In this document: positions 36,741 through 50,700 of the stretch, piece by piece | Layout of the letters: the number at the start of each line of letters is the position of its first letter | How positions within the stretch are numbered: the stretch's first letter is position 1 | Source of the DNA: Amblyornis subalaris | Taxonomy: Eukaryota > Chordata > Aves > Passeriformes > Ptilonorhynchidae | Direction: 5' to 3' | DNA length: 64,000 nucleotides | Assembly: GCA_018881555.1 (NCBI GenBank) | Contig: JACAXG010000012.1 | Coordinates: 7,118,087-7,182,086 of the forward strand | Notes under the pieces: generated by a model | Databases searched by the model: none | Told to the model about the DNA's origin: nothing | Seen by the model: only the letters and a program-made list of their open reading frames with translations | Program-made: the position numbers and the translations under genes

Positions 36741-39700
36741 ATCCTTTCCTCATTCTGATTTTCTCCTCTCTTCCTCTTCTCTCATCAGGTATTTTTAGTG
36801 GCACTCTTTATTTTAACCTGCAAAACTAAATATGAATGGAGATTGTGAAGGTGAAGTTACACTTTCAGCTGTGTTACAATTCATTAGCAGAATTGTAAAG
36901 ACCCTCTGTTCTGATACTGTGCTGTTCCTTTCTCAACTTGACTAACAGATCACCCTTCTTGCCAAAACACACCCTGCAGCCAATTGTCACACCAGTGTAT
37001 GTCTGGTAGCTATCTTAATGCAGCCTTGGAAAGATGAGCAATGGGTATAGCAATATTTTGGCATGAATATTAGCTGTTTAGATTTTCATATGTACTGTTT
37101 TAGGGAATGTGTAAAGTCTCCTACCCACACCTTGAAACAGTTAAGAAATGGCATAAGGCCAGGTAAGAAGTGTAAATACCATATGAAGGGAAAGAATTTG
37201 GAGCACATCAGTATCACTATGTAACAAGTCCAGTGTATAATAGTGAAAAATAGTCAGAAGGAATGTGAGATGAAAGGAAGAACCATGCATTTAGTTCAAA
37301 GAGTAAATTGAGTGTAAAATATTCAGATTCAACTTTACATTTATAGTAAGGCAACAGCACACAGCTATCCCTCCTCCAGTTCTTGTAGTTGACGATTCAG
37401 TCTGGCACAGACATCTAAAACTGTAGGAAACATGACAAAGCTGGGAACTCCATGGCTGTGAGGAGCAAGCTGCCATGCAAAGAGGATGCTGTGCGGTCCC
37501 TTCATCTGACAAATCACATGAGACAGGCTGAAGCCTTCAAAGTTCATGCTTGCTCTAGCAGGGATTTTTAAAAGTAAAAAAGTGCTGGTTACGTCAGATA
37601 TACGTTTTAAGTGGCTAAGAAGCAGCCAAGAGAATCCCTAGATAAATTTGCACCTTGTTGACACGCTTTGTGTGACGTGCACAGCTACTTCAAATGCAGG
37701 TAATCATTCCTTCTTCAGGAACAAAACTCTTTGATGTGCCCCTGATCTGAGAAAGCCATTAAGCCCATCTTTAAATATGTGCATAACAATCTAAAACAAA
37801 GAAGCTTTTCGAATGAATCTGGGTCATCTGTGGAGATACATCTAACAGAAATTATTAAACACAGCCTAGAAACCAGTGTTTGTAAAAATAGAAAGCCAGG
37901 CTGGGCTCCCAGGGGCCTCAGGCTTCAAAATGGCTGAGTTGCTTTGTGCTGGATGAGCTCGCTCAGGGGCACATATCTTTACTCTTAAACCTGCTCAGTA
38001 ATTCTGCATTGGTCTTTTGGGAGGAGACAGGAAGGGAGGAAAGTGGTTTTTTCTCAAAATGTTAGTTTTACAAAAGCTTTAATCTGTGCAGACACCAAAG
38101 CATAGGAAAGTAAGGCAGGACTCGCTGTGAGAAATGCACCAGCACAGGAGGGACAAATCCAAGGCTCCCGGGCTGAATTTGGACAGTGTGAGCAGCTCGC
38201 CTGCTGCCCTGGAGCTAGCCCTATGTTCTTTCTTCTCTAGAAGAAACAGGGCATAAGAACCACTGCTGCTGCTCCCAGGCTGTCCCCACACTATCTGCCT
38301 TGAAAGCCAGCAAGTTTTTTCCATGTGGCTCTATCTGCATTCCAATGCATGTACACGTAGAATCACTGTAGCGGGGCTGGGGAGGGCACGTCTCAACCTT
38401 TACTCGCCAGGGCAGAGGGTGGCAATGCTGTAATTGGCCACGGGGTCAGTTATAGCCCTGAAAGAAAGGCAGGGCATTGCCACATCAGATAAAATAAGCA
38501 TGGCTGGAGACAGCCTTCTTGCAGGGCTGCATGTTCCGTGCAAGGCCACTTTCCTTGTGAGAGGACCAAACCCAGGCATTCTGAGCTCACCCCACAAGCT
38601 ATTCGTTTCAGTTAGGTATTCTCTCCTTGAATAAGCAGGACAAAAGGGATGTGATATGCTGAATCATTTAGGGAAAAAATCATCCTGTCAAGTGGATTAT
38701 CATCAGCTAAGCAAGGCCCTGGAGGCCAAAACCTCAGTCTCTAAATTATACATGCTGAATGCCTATGCTTTTACTGTATTGTTGAGGCAAAGCCTGCACA
38801 GTGGTTTCAGGGACATTAAACATGAAAGAAAAGTTATATCACAGCTGATACTTGCCCAGTGATTCCACCTTAATCTTGGGAATAGCAGGTGTCCTAGACA
38901 CGCTGAGTCCCTAGCAGGGAGGGAGGGAGGGGATTTGTAATTGTTGGAGAGATGCCTGCAGGGTCACTCAGTTGCTAAAACATTAAAGCATATAAAAGCA
39001 GAGAACGGCAAACCTCCTAGAAGAATGTACGCTCTGCACTTGAGAGGAAACAGATGCATTCTCAGGAGGTGGGTGTCACTCTTGCTTGTGCTACTCACTT
39101 CTCTGACATTTCCTCTGTTTAGTGTCTACCTTTTTCTCCTGATTTCACTTTCAAAGCTACCTGTGCACATTAGCAGATGGTTGACTTTCTGTCTATTTTT
39201 TCTTTCCAGGAGGTGCTCAGAGTCAAAGTTTAAGTGAAAACACCCCTGCATTTGTCTTAACACCTGACATTGTCTGTGTTACTTCAGGTTTCAATGTGAC
39301 ACTTGCAAAATTGCACAAAAAATTTTCTTATTGGAAATTGTTCACTGCAATTGCATTTCAATCACAGGGATTATATCCCAAGCCATCTATTCTCCAGTGA
39401 ATTATATTATTCTAACCCAAAACTTCAGATATTAAATTAACCATTTCTTACCCAGGTGTTAGAGGAGTGGGGATGTGAGATTCTGGTGCATATCTCTGGA
39501 AAAAGCTGTAGCTTTCCCCTTCTCATTAGGTGCAGCTGCTCTTCTAGGTTCTGAGCAGACTGCACTGATCTTCCTGGACTTTTTCTGCAATGAACCCCTT
39601 TTGCTTCTCCCACTGAAATGCTGATTTTGTGACAATTTCTGTGGCAACCACTATCTGCAATAGTAACCCCCATTCACTGTGCAGTAACATAGCCTCTGAA

Positions 39701-41460
39701 TAGAGCATTTTGTTATATGCCTTTCAGAGGAAATTCATCTCACCTGAGGAAATGTGGAAAATAACCTGTGAAGCACAGGGAATGGAACGGGGCCTTGATA
39801 CTATATTTCCTCTATTGCAACTAGGTCTCACGGTGCTTTGCATAGGTGCACTAGAAAGCACGAAGCCCCATCAGTCTTAATCATCCCTTTCCTGCATCCC
39901 TGCAGCATAGTGGGAAAAGCTGCACCCAAGCATTTCCACATGCTCTTTTTGTTCGTGAGCATGGGCAACTGGTACAGCTATTTCAAACAGTCTTGCATCT
40001 TATACCCAAGACAGTCAAAAGGAATGGTTCCTGCACTCTGCTCCTTAGGACAAGCCTGTAAGCACATAGGCTTGTGATACTGAGCTTGTACTCTAATAGA
40101 TGGAGGCCAGTGTAGGGCTCAGTGTGCATGGACAAGTTTGACATGCAGGAGCTTCACACGTCTAGTAACTGCCATCAGGACTGTTACAGCAACTCTGCTC
40201 TGCTCCAGGACTGTGATAATAAGCTGCCCCCTTACGCTGAGCAGTAGTATGGTTGAGTCCCCCTTTCAAAACTATATTGATTTTATAGGAGTTTTGATAG
40301 AGTATGGGCATTGAAGGAGTGCCAGATTTGGCTGTTAATCTTCAGGATTGCTTCTTTCTGCTTGGTTGAGCATTTGCCTCATGTTTGCTGTCCCCAGTGT
40401 GAAGGATTTAGGAACTGTCAATATCTCTGTTGACATACGAAGCACTAAACACAGTGGGAGCAAGATGCACATTTGGGTCTCTCCTGCTGAGGCCCGGCAT
40501 TTTTACTGGGGTAATTTAACAAGGCCCCACCTTCTGTCCACCTGTGAAAGCCTATTGTCCCAGGAATAAAAGCTGTGAAATCTTTTGGGTGCAGCTGGTG
40601 CTGCAGCCCCACACTCAAACAAAAGCTGAGATGCAGGGTGGTTGCAGTTAATGACACCATTTCATCTCCTGCCTGTGTGGGGCGGTCTCTGTCACTCCAG
40701 CCGTCTTCGGCCTGGCATTGCTCTTAGAGCTGTTCTGCAGAGCAGTGGCTGCTTGAGCCCAAATCGGGTGGTCAGCAGCAGAGAGGGGTCTGAATTTCAG
40801 AGGTGTTGAGGACCCACTGATGCCATCATTCCTTCTGGAGTGCTCCCTGCTCGTGAAAGGCAACCTCTGTATATTGAGGGTTCTATAGAAACTGTTTCAT
40901 GTGTCTTTGTAAATTCACCATAGGTGCCTACGGCTTTTGCTAGATGCCTGTAAAGACTGCAGGTGTTGTGGCTGAACTAACAGGTTCATCAAACATATAT
41001 GGGAAATAAGACTTTTAGAAGGGGTGGTTCTTTTTTACTTATTTTTTTAAGTCATGCCTGGAATTTTTGCCACAACCTTAGCTGACAAAGCATTTTCTAT
41101 CACATTGCCTCAAGACAGCACAGAAGATTAATATTTGGAATATGCTAAGCTCTTAAAAACATGTAAAGATAAAATCAGAAAAGTAATTCAACATGTCCCT
41201 GAAGCTCTAAGCCACAAGTGATGACATTCTAATCTTTGGGGAAATGCAGGACAAGCACCATCAGCCTTTCAAAGCAGTGTCTGTCACAGTGCAGAGGCTG
41301 CAGAATCAAGGCTGAATTTGGAAAAGGATCACTGTGCTTGCGTGGTGTTCTCCAAAAAGCAGAAAATCCATCAGCGCACAAAATAAAGTTCTTCTTTTGG
41401 CTAAGCCTGTGGCTGTCAGCTGGGTGTGGAATGCATTCCTAGCTGTTCCTCGGAAGTTTC

Positions 41461-41620
41461 GGTGTGACCTTGGGGCATGTGCATCCCATTCCCACATCTG
41501 TAGAAATGGGCACGTGAATAATCTTTTTCACTTGTGGGCTGCCTCCTTTGTGAGCTCTGACAGAGCCTGGAAGCATGGCCCACAGACAGCAGCAGACATT
41601 TGTATAAATGCTAATTGTGC
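41461..41620 (+). mobile_element. Ancient MIR/CORE-SINE-like fragment
   Basis: GGTGTGACCTTGGGGCATGT, CCCACATCTGTAGAAATGGG, GCCTCCTTTGTGAGCTCTGA and TTTGTATAAATGCTAA occur in the order of the MIR-like consensus (gtgtgaccttgggcaag ... cccatctgtaaaatgggg ... cctcctttgtaaagcgctttga ... ctatataaatgc). Collinearity over about 150 bases makes chance unlikely. Confidence 0.65.
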
Positions 41621-42502
41621 TGGGCTCAGGTTTAGGTGCTCTACTCTCATTTGTATGCAAACACACGGGAAAACAACAGTGCAAATGTGTTTCATGAGGC
41701 AAGGTGAGAGCAGGGGCACAGAAGGGTCACGGCCCTGGCACAGTGGGCTGCGGCTCTGCCTGCTGCAGTCTGCCAGAGGCCGTGGACAGAGACCTGCACA
41801 CACAGCACGGAGGGAAGTAATGCAGCACTTTCTGAGGCGGTCTGCTTCTCTTCCCTTTAACTGGAGCATGACATGAAGGGAAAACAGTTGCAGTAATTAG
41901 CTTCAAAGTCAAGAGTCCTGAAAAGCCAAAGCTGCTGATTTTTCTAACAGCAGAGCAGTTTCTGGTGTCCTTGCTCAATCTGAAGAGAACTTCGCTAGAG
42001 CAAAACCTGTGGGAAGATTGGTCCCAGGGCCTGCGCTGTTTACAGCTGAGGCAGGAGAGCTAAGCAAGGCCAGGAGAGCAGAGGTGGAAGGTTCCTTGCC
42101 CACGGGAATGGTGTCCTGTGTAGATGCAGCCCTTTCAGGAACTGCCGGTCCTACACAGGGTTGGTGGAAAGTGGGCGACAGGTTTTACTCCATTTCTGAC
42201 AAACTGAGCTTTATTTACTCTACAGAGAAAGGGAAGTGACTCTCACTGACTTTTGCTCTAGGACCAAAGCTGAAGAAGGGCGAAAGGCTTGGCACAGGTT
42301 GATTCCAACCAGAGGAGGAGGCAGATGCAAATACGCTGCTGCTGGTGTTGTTGTGTTATGCTGTTCCACAGCAAAGCCCTTAGCTGTCATCTAGGCATGC
42401 ATAAATAGATTGGTTTATTTATACATCACCACTGACTATAGTAACTCATGATTTTATCTGACTTGCTTAAAATGATGATTTTTTTGAAAAAATGCGGAAG
42501 TT

Positions 42503-42518
42503 AAACAAACAAACAAAA
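42503..42518. repeat. (AAAC)n microsatellite
   Basis: Four AAAC units followed by degenerate A-rich continuation to about 42540. Confidence 0.75.
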
Positions 42519-45500
42519 GCCAAACAAAAAGCAAGCCAGAAAGCCCCCAGCCAAGCAAAAGAATGCTACAACTCTAAAGCTGAGAAAGATGATCCCAATT
42601 GGAAAATGTCCTAAAATTCAAATTTTAAAAAAAAATAAATATGTTCTTTTGGATTCTGAGTTTTTACAGCACAGTGAAAACATATGACTTAAGAAGTCTC
42701 TGGCCCCAATACGTGCAGGTCTTGCTTGCTTGTTTTTTTAACAAAAACTGAAATGGTTATGTGTAAGTTGCCTCCATCTGCTGGGCTTTAGGCATGGTAT
42801 TAAGTATCATGAGATTCAGTTTTGCCCGTTCACAGTTTTATCTTAAGTTGAGCTTGTCAGCCAACAGGTAAGAAGTTTGCATCAGTTGCGAGGTTGGGAC
42901 CATAAAAATGACTAACTCAAGGAAAGAAAGTAACCTGACAATATCTGAAGCATGCCCATTGGGTCAGGAATACTACACACCATCAATCGCAAAAAAATAC
43001 TTCATTTTCAAAGTTATCCCTGTGGCTTCATAAGCTTTTGCCTCTGCCAGAAATGCAAGAAGTAATAAAAGAAGACATAGTTCTAAATGCTATAATGGAT
43101 CCAAAGGGAGCTCAGATGGGGCAGATGATTACAGGACTGAACTCCCTGCTAAGGAAATGTACATATCTGAATAGAAATTTCCCTTCAAAACTTACCAATG
43201 AGGTTACAGCTCCTGAGACTGCATAGTGCTGACCAGTACTACTTTTCTGGCACAATTTTCTGTAGTAACTTCAATAAAAATATCAAATTTGTAGTAGCAC
43301 CTTTCTTTCGGAGACTCTCTGAAAGACCCATGCATGTCAGGACAATTTTGTGGTTAAGCCCTTCTTCCCAAGAATCTCTTGAGAACAGACCATCGTATGA
43401 GGAAAAGTGCTAAGAAGTCTGTTAAGACTTCTATTGTGTCAGCCATTAATCTGGAAATTCTTTATAAAAAGAGAGTAGCCTGATTTAAAACCTTCAAGTA
43501 GATGTTTTTAAATTATTCAGAATTTTCTATTTCAAATCCATCTGAGTCAATTCAAAATTTCAACAAAAGAATTCAAAGGACCATAAATGATCTGACTGGC
43601 ATTACATGATTACCTCAAAAATCTTAATGACTAAAAAAAACATGGTTCCCTGTAAAATTGTCAGATAAATCAGAAAAATGTAAACCATTTCCATAGCATG
43701 TTTCAGTTGTTGTAGTAGACATTAAAAAACTTGAAAAAATATCACAGAGAAGTTATTGTTCGCATTTTGTGGCGTCCAAAATATAAAGTGTTGCTTTTTG
43801 TTCTTTTTATGTATTGCTTCTAAATCTCTAATCATTATATTCTGACTGTTTGTGTGCTTAATCATTGCTCATTAATGCCATTTTTCTACACAGTGCTGCT
43901 AAAAATATTTGTTTGCAGTTGCCCTTGTACTCTGAACTGTGCCATTTGCCATGCACAGCTTTCTATGCAGGGAGGCAGAGCATTAATACCCTGTTCAGGT
44001 AACTCAGAGAACACAGTGACACACCGGCATAATTAAATAATGTCATCAGTCTCTGAAGTGAACTCCCCACGGTGAGGCACCGCGTGAGAAATCTCCTAAT
44101 ACGACACCTATGGCTTTCTTACGCAAAACTGACTTTACTGTAATGTATTCCATTAGGAGAGCTGAAGTTTAATGGAGAAATCATTATTTTATTTTATTGG
44201 CATTTCACGGGTAACGTGGTATGAAGCTTCTGCCCACTGGATCCTGTTATACTTTCATCCGGGTCAATTAAAGAGCTGTCTCTTCTGTCTTTGCCACAGA
44301 AGTGCTAGGGCACCATGGTCCTGCCTCTTTGGTGTAATGAGTTCAGATGGTCTCTGACTACAACGCAGGTCTTGTATCTCCTCCAAAGCCTCCACAGTTT
44401 TCAATAGCCATTTTGAAATGTGGGCATCCAAAGCATGACACACTGTTCAAGTAACTGTGTCCTCAAATACTAAATTGTATCTGACTCTGATATGTCTGTC
44501 CCACAGCTGCGACCCTGAGCATTTCTCCTACCACACCTTTCTCACCACAGTCATCAGGCAACATGAGATCCCAGTCCTGAGGGAAATGGCTGGAGGAGAG
44601 GCTCTTCAGAGTTGCTGCTGCTCCAACATCAGGTAACGGGCAATATGTACCACACGGGTTGTGACAGCGGGGCAAGGCTCCAGCTCTAATGTCCATTGCC
44701 CTTGTCATATGCTCAAGATGGCCTTTCTCACAGCAGAGCTGGACACATTTATGATGCTGCTGTCTCAGAAAATCAGAGGAAAAGCAGAGAAAGCTGGGAC
44801 AAAGGACCATTGCACCAGGGTACCATACACGGCTTGGCTTAGCAGTTTCCTCAGGCTGTCGTTCCTTGACAATGAATTTTGCTCCTTTTACTCCTTTCCA
44901 GGTCTCCTGCCCTTCCTGTTCCTGCTATGTTATACACGAGCTTCTGGGTTCCTACCTCGTATCCCTCTTGCAGTCAGGTTTGGGTTTTTTTACCCATTCC
45001 TCAATCTGACTCCTTGCCTCTCCTGTACTATTTTATTTATCTATTTAATGCTGTTCTCATGATTATGGTATTTGGGCACCAAGCAACTTGAATAAACTGT
45101 CTGTTTCATTGGCTCAAAGTGTTCCCATTTATGTTGGTTGCCTGGTAACAGCTGTTGTAACTGAAGTTGCAAAATTTTCAGTGAAAAAAGAATCCAGTGC
45201 TCCCAAACAGCCTGAACTTGAATAAAACTGCAAACAACAGAGCTGGAATTTTCCACGCTTTGGGGCTCTCCAAAGCTGATCTCTCGCTGTCAGCTTGAAA
45301 AAGTTCAAACAAAACCAAGTTCAGCCTCCTTAAAGTCCTGTGGGGGAGAATGCAGAAAGCCTCAGTTGTGTCTCTGCTCCTTAACTCCTGTCCTTGCTGC
45401 ATTCACATGAATGCAAATCATTACCTGAGCCCTGCAGCTGGCTGGAGGCTGCCAGAGAAGCTCGCTCTTGGCTGGAGGGTGTTCCTGACTCTCGAAATGG

Positions 45501-46480
45501 CAACAGAGGATCTGTCTCTGTTTGTCTCTGCCAGTGGTTTCCACCCTGCAGGATTCAATTTTGAGGCTAAAAGATGTTTCTAATTACAAGCATTGCCGAG
45601 GCAGGCTGGGAGCTGGGAGGCTGCGTGAATTGAGCCGAGCTGAGGAGACAGCAGAGGGTGTTGGCAGACAGGCACATTCCTCACTTTCTATCTAGGATGG
45701 AACCTTTGTGGCTGTGTGCTGGTGATCTGGATGGTGCAGGTGGCGCTGCGTCAAATCTGGCCCGCCTGTGTCCCAGAACCTGTCTCATACTTTGTGTCTT
45801 CATGGACTGGGAAAACACACTGAGGAGCAGAGTGATAATAAGGTGATTCTGCTGCTGAAGAAGCAGCTTTGATTCAAAGCTGGGGTGCAGAGGCACTGAG
45901 TAGCAGCAGTGCATTGCAAAGACTGTGGCAGCTCTTGGGCACGTGGCACCCTTTGCTGTGGGCTCCAGCGGTGCTGGGATGCCTTCCCTTGGAGCTACTG
46001 CAAAACATCATCAAAATGTCTCCCCAAGTTACTCTTAGATTCTACAGCACCTTGTAAAAGCCCTGTTCCTTCTGCTGAGCAGGGAGCACCCAGGCCTTGC
46101 AGGAACAGACTTTCATGTGACCCTGAAATTAACTTCAGGGCCAAAATTGTAACTGCTGAGGGAAACTGTGGGAACAGATGAAAAACCAACTGCTAACATT
46201 ATAATGAAAAATCCGTACTATAGAAATCACAAAGAAAGAGCAAAAGATTTCATGGACCAGTTACAGTAAAAAATAGGAATTTCCATGCTTTGTTGCATTA
46301 ATTGAAAAGAACCTAAAAACGCCAATAACATTATTTAATAATATTATCAATGATTATTCAGTGTTCAAAGTTATTTAATGATGAATCCAAATACAAACAA
46401 AATTAGTATGACCAGATCATAATCTATTTTTAAAAATACGAATGAGTTGTTGAAACAGCAAGCAAAAGAAATCAGCATGT

Positions 46481-46498
46481 GTTTGTTTGTTTGTTTGC
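46481..46498. repeat. (GTTT)n microsatellite
   Basis: Four to five GTTT units, followed by a T run. Confidence 0.75.
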
Positions 46499-46901
46499 TT
46501 TTTTCCTTATGGAATTAGTGGGTGTATTTCATTCCCAAAGCCTAGCAGAGGGCAAAAAGAGCATTTTGCCATCCATTTAATATGACTTCTGGAGGGGTGA
46601 GAAGCTGTTCTTAACGCCAACATGAAAACTTCCCCTCTGTGTTTGTCAATATGTGCACAGAGGATAGTGTGTGTAGGGTTTAACTGCAGAGTTTTTCAGT
46701 GCAATGTTCTTGTCACAGGAGAAATCACTAAGATTTTCAAGCCTCAAATAAACCCAAATTTAGCTACTTTGGGGAAGTGGCAGATATGCACTTGTGCTTC
46801 CCAAACTTTGGCCAAGGTAGCTGGCTTTGAGGCTCATGAAAATCAGGCTTCTCCCACATGATGTTAAAGAAGAGAAACCAAGGAGCATGATGTTAATGGA
46901 T

Positions 46902-46917
46902 AAAACAAAACAAAACA
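46902..46917. repeat. (AAAAC)3 microsatellite
   Basis: Three AAAAC units. Confidence 0.7.
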
Positions 46918-47732
46918 GTATTTGCTTAAATTGCCATGTCCTTAATTACTGCTTAAATATGATGAAACTAAATCATGTATAAGATTGTATTTTTGATCCT
47001 TATTGATCTCTGCAATGTGTCTAAACATGTTGAGGCAAAAAAAAATTTAGCTGAAAAATATTATTTATTATTAAATAGTGTGTCTTACTTTAGACATCAA
47101 TATTACGGCCTCCAGCATTAGCTTTGTAGTGACTAGAAGCATATGAGTTGTTTTTTCTATTTTTTAGACAGATCCAGCACTTGGTAAGTACTTAACATTG
47201 TCTAAACAGGTACAATCTTCATTTATTGTCTGAAAAACCCCTTTGGCTTTGCATGTAGCTAACAAGAATAATACTTGCACTTTACCCCTAAATTTCAGAT
47301 TCGTCTTTTTCATCCTATTAAATGATAGCAAAGGTAAAATCTTGTTTGCCTCAAATGTAATGTTTAATAAAATGGACCGTAGGTTTGCTTTGTGGAGTAC
47401 CATTGTCATGGTTTCTTTTCCTATTTCGTACCTCTCTTCACAAGTGTTTGGGTTTGGTCCATTGCTTCCTCTGTTGTGTACAGCTCCCATGCCAGCTGCC
47501 TCCAGCCTTGCAGAAGCTGACTTGGGGCAGCTTTGTCCCTGGCAGACACGTGATGAGTCAGCAGTGTGGGAACCTCTGCAAAGGAAGTTTTGGAAGAGTC
47601 CACAACAAACACGGTTTCCATCTGAAGCCAGTGGCTTCAATAGGAAACGATTTTCTTCCCTACCACAGGAAAGATCAGTTTGTTACTGGGACAAGGGAGA
47701 AAGCTGTCAGCAGAAGTATTTATGTCTTGCAT

Positions 47733-47748
47733 CTATTTATTTATTTAT
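47733..47748. repeat. (TTTA)n microsatellite
   Basis: ATTTATTTATTTAT, a short tetranucleotide run. Confidence 0.7.
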
Positions 47749-50700
47749 CTTTTGTCCATGCCTGTGCTTACCTGCTTTTCTGAAGCCAACCACACTTACT
47801 AAATCAGGAAATATACAGCACTCCTGTGCAGCCATCTGTGAAGGGTTGATTTTTCTGTGCAGCTCAAAGTAGCATTCTTCCTGGCATTGCCAGGAGTCTG
47901 GGTTGCAGGTTTAAATCAAGCCCTGCGCATGGCATGCCTGTTAAGCACAGTCTAACCCCTAGTGATGAGACACTACATGGTGTTCCTCCACTCCTCATAT
48001 CTTCCATAAAGCATGGGAATGGCTATTCAGGGATGAGGCTGATTTGAGTGGCCTCTTCAGCTTACTCTGTACTAGCTGCCAGCTCATCCTGAAAGGCTTG
48101 GGAGAGGGGACATGGGGTTAGGGTGGATGTAACCAAGGAGAGGCTGCATGTGAACTGTTGACGTAGGGAGAGTGTTTGTCTTGCCTGCTGGCTCAGTACT
48201 CATGGAGCGCAGTCAGGGCCGGGTTCCCAGCAGGCACCAATGGCGGGGGAAGTGTCAGCAGTAAGTGGCAGGCAGAGGAAAACTAGGGGCACAGCTCCAG
48301 GCACACGGAGAGGAGCTGGAAAATCTTCCCCTGTTTGCCACACAGACAGGTTTAGGCAGCCTGAGTTTGTCACTGTAGCTGGTGGAAAGCTGAGAAATCC
48401 CTTAGGAGGAAGAGTGTGATAAAATGACGGAGGGCTTACACAAAGGCTGGCAAGCTGTGACCAGAAGGCATATATTAATGAGACAGAAGTTGAATTCTCA
48501 TCTATTCCACCTGTGAATCCCTATTGAAGTCAATGTGGGAAGGCCTAAATGGCAGGACTATCTGAAAACCACTTGCAGTTTAATTATTGTCAAAAAGCTC
48601 TAAGAAGAATTTGAGTGGCTGAGGAGTTATGCAGCCTGAATATATACCACCACAGTAAAATCCCATTAGATGCAGATGAAACTACAAGAAGGTGATAGCT
48701 GGACTACAGAATAAAATCCTATTCAAAGACTGATGTAATCTATTTTTCCACTGCAGGGCAGGAGTGAAACTTCGAGTTATTGTGTAAAGAGAGAAAGAAA
48801 CTTCGGCCCTCAGGGCTGCAGTAGGAAAGACAGTTTAAAAAAGATCATTAAAGAAAAATCCCTCTTGAAGACTTTGATGTCTATTGATGCAAGGTGCTAT
48901 TTGTTCTCCTACTGAAGATAGATCTGAAAGACTCTGCAATTACTAATAAATCACTTGCAATATTGAGCAATTACCAACAATGCAATCATAAAACAGTGCA
49001 ATAACTAAATAATTATACGCTTGTTAGGAGAATATGTTATTTGGCATCTTGGAAAGAAAGGGGAAGGAGGTGAGAATACAAAAGACAGGATATTGGATAC
49101 CACACAAATAGCAACAAAATACAGTTTGCAGCCAGAATGCTGAATAGTTGTAGATACTCGGGGCCAAAGCCTAGCCCTAGGGAAAATAAGGGTGAGTTTT
49201 AACAATTGATAGGAATTTTTTTTGATAGGAAGATTAATCTGTCGTACAAAATACTGAATATGATGGCTGGAAAAGCTTTCTTCTGTCTACCGGCCGTGTT
49301 CTATCCAAACCCAGTCCTGAGAGTACCAACTCTCTCAGTAGTATTTGCTTTATTATCCATCCTCCTGATAATAGACTGCTACCTCCACTGGAGCCTCAGG
49401 AGCTCAGAGGAGAGCACTGCACTGCAGTCAGAAAGGCATGTCTGTGCTGGTTACCAAGGCCCAGCTGGAGCCAGAGGAAGCAGATTCACACAAGAGGCAG
49501 CTCAAAACCCTGCTGATGCATGGAGGCCACTCTTTCTATACCTATTACTGGAGGGATTGGGAGTGCTTGGGTTGTAGATATGCTGCACCGGCATAAAAAA
49601 CCTGGAGGGATGGGGAGAAGAATGGCAGATGGGAAGCTCAGGTTTCATCAGCAGAAACCGATTATGATGGAAGGGAGTGAGAACATTGCTGTTGTTTAGA
49701 TTTTCCCCTCAATGAATTTGTGATTATTCCAGAAACAGCTGGAGAAAACATCTGCATAAATGAATTGCTTCTTGGAAGGAAAGGTGTGTATCAGTTACCA
49801 TAACTGAGGTTCATACGCCGCTGGCTTGGTTTACTGGTGTTCAGCTGTTGCCTTAGGTGTGAAAGCTGGAATACAACAAAAGAATGAAGATTTTGAAATG
49901 CTGTTGGGAAATTCTGCAAAGTGCTGTAGAAGCAGAAAGCACACTATGTACTGTATACACTAAAGAAAAATATCTGTTGTTGAGGAAATCAAGAAATCAT
50001 AGCTGAAGGATTTTGGATATGTTCAAGGATTAAGGACCATCTGGAAAAAGGATCATATGAGGGAGTGTCCGTGGTAAAACATTAAATGAAAGGCGGGCTG
50101 CTGTGCAAGCCTGACCCAGATAGCTTTGTAGGCACAGTCTACTTAAGTAGAGTACAATTTATGGAGCAGGCTGGAGACCGATGCTCCTGCAAAGCACAAT
50201 GCCATTCTTCCAATATCAAGCAATCCTTTTCAATAGTGATGGAAAAGTACGAGAGGAAGGCAAAGAGAAATAGGCTGTGAGTACTAGGAGAGCCCAGACT
50301 CCAGTAGCCAAGGGTTTATGCTCCCTTCCTCCTCCTGAACAAAGGAAAGGAGGGAGGGCTGTGCTCTAATCCTCCTTCTGGCATGCATTTTAAATAAATC
50401 CTTTGTGGTCAGGGGAGGGGAACAGACACTTATACATCCTCCTTCTTCCGCAGCTGAAGGTAATGCAGCTGGCAACAGGCACAGCATCTTTCCTCTGAGT
50501 CTTCTTTCCTCCCTGCTGTGTTGCTAGAGAGATTGATTTGTGATCTCAGAGACCAAAATTTCCTCTCTCTTTGAGCTCCCCTAAGGCTGACCTGGCCTGG
50601 GAGCCCACAGCTTTTCCATGTTTAAAGCAAATCCTTCAGCTTTGGGGAACGAATGGGTAAAAACTTCTAGCATCTGTAGCTCGTATGACTGGACAGTATA

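Noticed and set aside
41334..41876. 180-codon plus-strand open frame
   Set aside because: Overlaps the MIR-like relic at 41461-41620 and has no protein-like pattern.
47243..47872. 209-codon plus-strand open frame
   Set aside because: No recognised domain, composition follows local base bias, overlapping frames are similarly open, and no splice partners were found.
47880..47940. B-box-like GGTTTAAATCA as another SINE head
   Set aside because: No matching A-box upstream and no core or tail downstream; too weak.
48520..48545. ATTGAAGTCAATGTGGGA as a fragment of an old sauropsid repeat
   Set aside because: Too short to separate from chance without a library search.
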